Assembly (NCBI RefSeq): GCF_018132105.1 | Contig: NZ_JWHL01000010.1 | Span: forward strand, 1-64,000 | Source: Methanocalculus chunghsingensis | GTDB taxonomy: Archaea > Halobacteriota > Methanomicrobia > Methanomicrobiales > Methanocorpusculaceae | Length of the DNA: 64,000 nucleotides | Reading direction: 5' to 3' | Part shown: positions 59,031-64,000 of the stretch, one piece after another | Position numbering within the stretch: the stretch's first letter is position 1 | How the letters are laid out: the number at the start of each line of letters is the position of its first letter | Notes under the pieces: generated by a model | Told to the model about the DNA's origin: nothing | What the model saw: the letters and a program-made list of their open reading frames with translations, nothing else | The model's database searches: none | Position numbers and translations under genes: made by a program

Positions 59031-60632
59031 ATGAAATCAAATCATCTCAAAATTATGGTTATTTTACAGAGATTATTGGGATATGGATATTTCCCTGCTG
59101 ATCTACCCCCTCCTTTTAATACAAAAAAATTTGCATCAACCTTTTCTTCCTCTGATGTTAAGAGATGGGAAGACATGGTGATTTCCTGGTCTAATTCAAG
59201 AAATAATAAAATTGAAAGTAGATGTTGTATTTATTCAAAACCTAGGTTTCATAATATACGACGTAATTTTAGTATTCCCAATCCTTTGTACCACGCAATT
59301 TTGTGCAATCATATAGAGAGAAATTGGGGTGAAATTAGTAATTTTATAGCTCAGTCCCAATTATCTATCAGCCGCCCAATTATTCCCATTCAATTCAAAA
59401 AAGCCTCGCGTTCTTTTGAGCAAATGGCTGATTCCTTCAATCAAAAGGAAAAAGTTGTATTGGAATCATCCATTTTTCGTGTGATGCTCAAAGCTGATAT
59501 TTCTCGTTATTATAATTCTCTCTATACACATAGTATACCTTGGGCATTACATGGAAAGCAAAAAGCAAAAAAACAAAGAGGTAATGCACTTTGTGGAAAT
59601 CTCCTTGATAAATGGGTAAGAAGCCTTCGTGATGGGCAAACATTAGGGATTCCCGTTGGTCCTGATAGCTCTTTAATTATTTCAGAAATACTTGGAACAG
59701 CGATAGAAATGGATTTGAAAAATTCAGGTGTAAGTTTAAAAGGAGTTAGATATATAGATGATTTTACATTATTTTTTAGAGATAAAAAAGAGGCTTATGA
59801 TGCACTCACAAAATTACACAATATATTAAATAAATACGAGTTGGAAATAAATCCACAAAAGACAATTATTGACGAGGCCCCCTTTATCTTTGAGCCAGAT
59901 TGGGTTTCATATATAAGACAATATTCTTTTAGAGAAATAAATAAAAAACATGGAATACAAAGCCAAAGAACCGATATTATTGATTTCTTTAGTAGATCTT
60001 TTGAGTATGATAGTCGATATGAAAATAAAAATGTACTTTTATACGCAATTAAAAGATTTGCAAAAGTGAATATATTAAAGGAAAATTGGGGTTTAACTGA
60101 GTCATTATTATTAAAAACAATAATTCTCAACGGAACCTGTATACCTTGGGTTATAAAAATAATATTAGAATATAAAAATAAAAACTATCCTGTTGATAAT
60201 GATAATTTACAAACCGCAATCAATGAAATAATTTTATATCATTCCCAATATGGACATGATTATGAAATAACATGGGCTTTATGGTTTTCATACCAGTTAA
60301 ACCTGAATATTCCTCCGGAAATTAATCAATTCATTGAAAATAACATCAATCCAATAGTTATAATTATGGCTTTATTCTTGAGAGATAACGGTTTAATTAA
60401 AGATATTAATATTTCAAATTGGGAAAAATATATGACTTCAGACAATTTATATGATGAATATTGGTTATTAGCTTATGAAGCAAATATAAAGGGATGGTTG
60501 TCTATATCTGGCAATAATTATCTTGATCAGGATCCATTTTATAAAGAATTAAAAGATAAAAATATTGTTTTTTTTGAAGAAGATTACACATCTATAGAAC
60601 CCCCGTCAGAAGAATATATGTTTAAATTTTAA
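59031..60632 (+). CDS. Stand-alone reverse transcriptase, defence-associated type
   Basis: A 533-residue polymerase. The RT core has motif A with the catalytic aspartate D156 in KADISRYYNSLYTHSIPWAL (154-173), motif B GIPVGPDSSLIISEIL (206-221), the catalytic YIDD (241-244) and LEINPQKT (271-278). GIPVGP-x-x-S is the form seen in Abi and 'unknown group' RTs used in phage defence, not in group II introns; no maturase, HNH or intron structure is present. Residues 290-533 are a helical extension of unknown role. Codon use is strongly AT-rich, unlike the chromosome. DRT subtype cannot be settled here. Confidence 0.85.
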   Translation: MKSNHLKIMVILQRLLGYGYFPADLPPPFNTKKFASTFSSSDVKRWEDMVISWSNSRNNKIESRCCIYSKPRFHNIRRNFSIPNPLYHAILCNHIERNWGEISNFIAQSQLSISRPIIPIQFKKASRSFEQMADSFNQKEKVVLESSIFRVMLKADISRYYNSLYTHSIPWALHGKQKAKKQRGNALCGNLLDKWVRSLRDGQTLGIPVGPDSSLIISEILGTAIEMDLKNSGVSLKGVRYIDDFTLFFRDKKEAYDALTKLHNILNKYELEINPQKTIIDEAPFIFEPDWVSYIRQYSFREINKKHGIQSQRTDIIDFFSRSFEYDSRYENKNVLLYAIKRFAKVNILKENWGLTESLLLKTIILNGTCIPWVIKIILEYKNKNYPVDNDNLQTAINEIILYHSQYGHDYEITWALWFSYQLNLNIPPEINQFIENNINPIVIIMALFLRDNGLIKDINISNWEKYMTSDNLYDEYWLLAYEANIKGWLSISGNNYLDQDPFYKELKDKNIVFFEEDYTSIEPPSEEYMFKF

Positions 60633-60676
60633 TAAATAAAGTCATTATTTTATTATATCTATTTTCTTCTATTCTC

Positions 60677-60895
60677 TCACCATCCCAGCCCACCTCCCAC
60701 CAACCGCCCCGAGAACGCCTGTTCCAGAATTGACTGCCGGAGCTGCTTGGTGCGTTCCTGTGTTGTAGTGACACGGGCTTCGATCTGATCTGCAAATGCA
60801 AGGAGGGTGTTGACCCGGCGGACGATTTCTTCTTGTTCGAGGAAAGGGGAGCTGTCAGCTCCATCGCCCCCGATATCTACAATAATTGAGCACAA
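60677..60895 (-). pseudogene. 3' fragment of a type I restriction specificity gene (hsdS)
   Basis: The minus strand encodes EQEEIVRRVNTLLAFADQIEARVTTTQERTKQLRQSILEQAFSGRLV, the conserved C-terminal coiled coil of HsdS, ending at its natural stop (60677). Upstream of about 60855 the similarity ends: the two target-recognition domains are missing. The fragment points opposite to hsdM. It could be a leftover, or a partial cassette able to recombine with an intact hsdS elsewhere. Confidence 0.8.
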
Positions 60896-61023
60896 CAGAA
60901 CAAATAAGGTGCGAATACATTTTCAACTCCTTCCTCTCCTTTTGAATCACCGCATCAATTCCGATGCCTTAATCCTGCCTGAAAAGAAGAGATCACCTAT
61001 CCACTGATAACGACGGTTCCACA

Positions 61024-63468
61024 ATGGCACTCAAAAAGACCCAACTCTATAGCTCACTCTGGCAGAGCTGCGATGAACTCCGTGGCGGCATGGATGCCTC
61101 TCAGTACAAGGATTACATCCTCACCCTCCTCTTCATGAAGTATGTCTCCGATAAGAGCGAGCGTGATCGGAGTTCTGTCATCGAAGTCCCCGAAGGCGGC
61201 GGCTTCTCTGATATGGTCCGGCTGAAAGGGGACAAGGAGATCGGGGATCGGATCAATAAGATCATCAGCAGGCTTGCAGAAGCAAACGATCTCAAGGGTG
61301 TCATCGATCTCGCCGACTTTAATGACGAATCCAGACTCGGCACCGGCAAGGAGATGCAGGACCGGCTCTCAAAACTGATCGCCATCTTCGATTCGCTCGA
61401 TTTCAGTACAAATGGTGCCGAAGGAGACGATCTCCTCGGTGATGCCTACGAATACCTGATGCGAAACTTTGCGACCGAGTCCGGCAAGAGCAAAGGGCAG
61501 TTCTACACCCCGGCCGAGGTTTCACGCATTATTGCAAAGGTGGTCGGGATCGGTCCCAATACCCGCCAGGATCAGACGATCTATGATCCCACCTGCGGCT
61601 CCGGCTCACTGCTCCTGAAGGCGGCAGAAGAAGCACCCCGTGGCATCTCGATCTATGGGCAGGAGATGGACAATGCCACCTGGTCGCTTGCCCGGATGAA
61701 TATGTTCCTCCACAATTACCCGACCCATGTTATCTGGCGGGGGAACACCCTCTCCTCCCCGCACTTCAAAAACGACGACGGCGGCCTGATGACCTTCGAC
61801 TTTGCCGTCGCCAATCCCCCCTTCTCGTCAAAGGCATGGACGAGCGGCCTTGACCCCGACCATGATCCATTCGGCCGCTTCGATCCCGGTGTGCCGCCGT
61901 CAAAGAATGGCGATTATGCCTTCCTCCTCCACCTGATCAAGTCCTTGAAAAGCACCGGGAAAGGGGCGATTATCCTCCCGCATGGCGTCCTCTTCCGGGG
62001 GAACAAGGAGGGTGATATCCGGAGAAACCTCATCAAACGGGGGTACATCAAAGGGATCATTGGCCTGCCTGCCAATCTCTTCTATGGAACCGGCATTCCT
62101 GCCTGTATCATCGTCATCGACAAGGAGAATGCCCATGTCAGAACCGGCATCTTCATGATCGATGCGTCAAAGGGGTATGCAAAGGACGGGAACAAGAACC
62201 GGCTCCGGTCACAGGATATCCATAAGATCGTGGATCTCTTCAAAAACGTAATCGAGCTTCCCGGCTACTCCCGGATGGTTCCGATTGCAGAGATTGCCGA
62301 TCCGGCAAATGACTATAACCTCAATATCCCCCGGTATATCGATTCCAGTGATCCGGAGGATCTCCATGATCTCAATGCCCATATGAACGGCGGCATTCCA
62401 AACCGTGATATCGATGCCCTGGAAGAGTACTGGGCGGTCTTCCCGACGCTCCAAAATGAGCTCTTCAGGGACAACGGTCGGCCCGGGTACTCGGAGCCGA
62501 AGATTGAAGCCCGCGAGGTCAGGGGGGTGATCCTCGCCCATCCCGAGTTTAAAGCATATGCAAGCCGGATTGCAGAAATCTTCCGCGAATGGCGATCCGT
62601 CCATGAGCCTCTGCTGAATGGCCTTTCATCTGAACATAAGACCAAAGAAGTGATCCATGTCCTCTCTGAAGATCTCCTGAAGCGGTATGCCAACCTCCCG
62701 CTCCTGAGCAGGTACGATGTCTACCAGCGGCTGATGGATTACTGGGCAGAAGTGATGCAGGATGATGTTGGGATGATCATCGCCGATGGCTGGGTTGAGG
62801 CGGCCCGCCCCCGTGGGATCATCGAGGATAAGGAGCGGAAGATCAAGGAGACGCCGGATCTGGTCGTCAACCGGAAGAAGTACAAGATGGATCTCGTTCC
62901 CCCCTCTCTCATCATCTCCCGGTACTCTGCAGATGGGCAGGAGGCAATCGACCATCTTCGGATGGAACAGGAGAATGCCGCCCGCGAGCTTGAGGAGTTC
63001 ATCGAGGAGCATACTGGCGAGGAGGGGCTGCTTGAGGATGCAAAGGGTGATGCCGGGAAGATCGCAAAAGGTGATCTCAGCAAAAGGCTCAAAGAGATCG
63101 GCCGCGATCCCGAGTATGCCGACGAAAGGGACGCCCTGAAACGCTGCCTTGCCCTGATGGATGCAGAGTCAGAGGCAGGTAAGGCGGTCAAGACGGCCCA
63201 GGCAACCCTTGATGCAGCGGTGCTCGCCAGGTACCCGAAACTCAAAGAGGATGAGATCAAGGCTCTCGTCATCGAAGACAAATGGTTCACCTCCATCTGC
63301 TCGGCAATCGAGGGCGAGGTCCAGCAGGCGACCCAGCGGCTCGCCACCCGCGTAAAAGAGCTGGATGAGCGGTATGCCGCTCCAATGCCTCTGCTTGAGC
63401 GTGAGGTGGAGGAGTACGCGGCGAAGGTCGGGGAGAATCTGAGGCGGATGGGGGTTGCGTGGGAGTGA
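61024..63468 (+). CDS. hsdM: Type I restriction-modification DNA methyltransferase subunit
   Basis: N6-adenine methyltransferase subunit of 814 residues. The N-terminal helical domain (1-150) precedes the catalytic domain with motif I DPTCGSGSLLL (188-198) and motif IV NPPF (264-267); GQFYTPAEVSRII is also typical. The C-terminal 330 residues are long and include charged coiled coils (about 640-780), well beyond a usual 500-residue HsdM. Methylation needs an intact HsdS, which is not in the window. The next gene overlaps its stop by four bases. Confidence 0.9.
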   Translation: MALKKTQLYSSLWQSCDELRGGMDASQYKDYILTLLFMKYVSDKSERDRSSVIEVPEGGGFSDMVRLKGDKEIGDRINKIISRLAEANDLKGVIDLADFNDESRLGTGKEMQDRLSKLIAIFDSLDFSTNGAEGDDLLGDAYEYLMRNFATESGKSKGQFYTPAEVSRIIAKVVGIGPNTRQDQTIYDPTCGSGSLLLKAAEEAPRGISIYGQEMDNATWSLARMNMFLHNYPTHVIWRGNTLSSPHFKNDDGGLMTFDFAVANPPFSSKAWTSGLDPDHDPFGRFDPGVPPSKNGDYAFLLHLIKSLKSTGKGAIILPHGVLFRGNKEGDIRRNLIKRGYIKGIIGLPANLFYGTGIPACIIVIDKENAHVRTGIFMIDASKGYAKDGNKNRLRSQDIHKIVDLFKNVIELPGYSRMVPIAEIADPANDYNLNIPRYIDSSDPEDLHDLNAHMNGGIPNRDIDALEEYWAVFPTLQNELFRDNGRPGYSEPKIEAREVRGVILAHPEFKAYASRIAEIFREWRSVHEPLLNGLSSEHKTKEVIHVLSEDLLKRYANLPLLSRYDVYQRLMDYWAEVMQDDVGMIIADGWVEAARPRGIIEDKERKIKETPDLVVNRKKYKMDLVPPSLIISRYSADGQEAIDHLRMEQENAARELEEFIEEHTGEEGLLEDAKGDAGKIAKGDLSKRLKEIGRDPEYADERDALKRCLALMDAESEAGKAVKTAQATLDAAVLARYPKLKEDEIKALVIEDKWFTSICSAIEGEVQQATQRLATRVKELDERYAAPMPLLEREVEEYAAKVGENLRRMGVAWE

Positions 63469-64000
63469 GAGTGGAGAGAGATGCGATACCGCAATGGAAT
63501 AGTGATGGGGTAATACCGCCGGTTAATGTGCATGATCCGATCTCTCATGACCGATCGCCCTATTCAGTTTCTTTTACGGATATCATCCTTCGGTTTGGAA
63601 TCACACCTCGTCGGCAGGCCATCCTGAAAGGGCTCCTGGAGTTCCGTTCTGCATTATATACAGTGGGTCTTATCAGGGGTTTTCAGTGGATCGATGGGAG
63701 TTTTCTTGAAGATATTGAGAGGAGAGAAGAACGAGATCCAGAGGATATTGATCTGGTCACCTTCTTTCATCTTCCTGATGGGGTGACCGAAGAGGAGATC
63801 ATCAGGTCTGCACCCGGGCTCTTCAACCATGAAAGCCTGAAAAGCAACTATCATGTTGATGCGTATTTTGTCCGGTTGAACGCGGGTGCACCAGAAATAC
63901 TGGTTGATTCGGCTGCATACTGGTATAGCCTCTGGTCTCACCGGAGGGATGGTCAATGGAAAGGTTTTTTACAGATTGATCTGTCCAATAATGATGATAC
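63465..64000 (+). CDS. Nucleotidyltransferase-like protein (DUF6932-type), cut by the window end
   Basis: An open frame from GTG 63465, overlapping the hsdM stop as GTGA, runs to the window edge (178 codons so far). The opening IPQWNSDGVIPPVNVHDP and the later RRQAILKGLLEF, WIDGSFLED and DPEDIDLVTFF resemble DUF6932 proteins; GSF followed by DID is a nucleotidyltransferase-fold signature. GTG at 63525 is an alternative start. Such proteins occur in defence loci, and here the gene sits where hsdS or hsdR would be expected. The 3' end is not visible. Confidence 0.65.
   Translation, partial: MRVERDAIPQWNSDGVIPPVNVHDPISHDRSPYSVSFTDIILRFGITPRRQAILKGLLEFRSALYTVGLIRGFQWIDGSFLEDIERREERDPEDIDLVTFFHLPDGVTEEEIIRSAPGLFNHESLKSNYHVDAYFVRLNAGAPEILVDSAAYWYSLWSHRRDGQWKGFLQIDLSNNDD

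Noticed and set aside
59031-60632. Group II intron or retron
   Set aside because: No maturase or endonuclease domain follows the RT core, no intron domain V-like end is seen nearby, and no msr/msd-like inverted structure is evident upstream.
58030-61023. Attachment-site duplication of the tRNA-Ala 3' end
   Set aside because: I looked for a second copy of the tRNA 3' sequence at the far edge of the AT-rich island and found none in the window, and no integrase gene is present; integration at this tRNA remains only a suggestion.

Overview
The window looks like part of a methanogenic euryarchaeon, most likely of the order Methanomicrobiales; the genus cannot be fixed from the sequence. The main reasons are a Fae-Hps fusion, a tungstate transporter of the Wtp type, a short methanogen-type NifB, an MsvR-like redox regulator, aIF5A beside an agmatinase, the deaminase/phosphorylase pair for methylthioadenosine salvage, an AmmeMemoRadiSam enzyme, a stand-alone archaeal type phosphoesterase of the LigD family, TATA-type promoters and a tRNA-Trp gene whose intron carries C/D box guide motifs.

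Layout. 1-155 holds a worn transposase tail. 443-3379 is the tungstate transporter wtpABC. 3480-6949 carries an iron-sulfur protein, an MscS channel, a universal stress protein, the phosphoesterase and an HD hydrolase. 7615-9615 is a soluble PAS histidine kinase, followed by tRNA-Leu. 10050-12277 holds a small ribbon-helix-helix protein, nifB with a newly noted 56-residue ORF behind it, and a lipoprotein. 12408-16855 is a very long TPR protein and rlmH. 16860-18528 is a sodium symporter with a 40-residue partner protein. 18711-20481 is an oxidative-stress cluster: msrB divergent from an msvR-like regulator that overlaps a chagasin-type inhibitor. 21801-28074 is uvrA-uvrC-uvrB as one overlapping operon, followed by a tandem rubredoxin. 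28565-28770 holds two palindromes like those of IS200/IS605 ends.

28886-47114 is mostly housekeeping: radical SAM and RNase-like proteins, UMP kinase, tRNA-Pro, endonuclease III, phosphate permease with its PhoU-like partner, agmatinase with aIF5A, FBPase/IMPase with NAD kinase, a homoserine dehydrogenase operon, a creatininase-family deformylase candidate, an FKBP isomerase, a second PAS kinase that is a paralogue of the first, and Fae-Hps. 47189-53677 holds tRNA-Trp, an acyl-CoA synthetase, an HPr-kinase-like ATPase, a cupredoxin with a missing copper ligand, methylthioadenosine salvage and a pirin.

From about 53.8 kb the window becomes accessory: a broken VapBC pair, a Fic protein under two copies of one operator, a cluster of CAGTG/CACTG palindromes in front of tRNA-Ala, then a strongly AT-rich island (about 58.0-60.66 kb) with a membrane-anchored transglutaminase-like protein and a lone reverse transcriptase of the defence-associated kind. 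Next come an inverted fragment of a type I restriction specificity gene, a long hsdM, and a nucleotidyltransferase-like gene that runs off the end. This last 6 kb is the best candidate for an undescribed defence locus.
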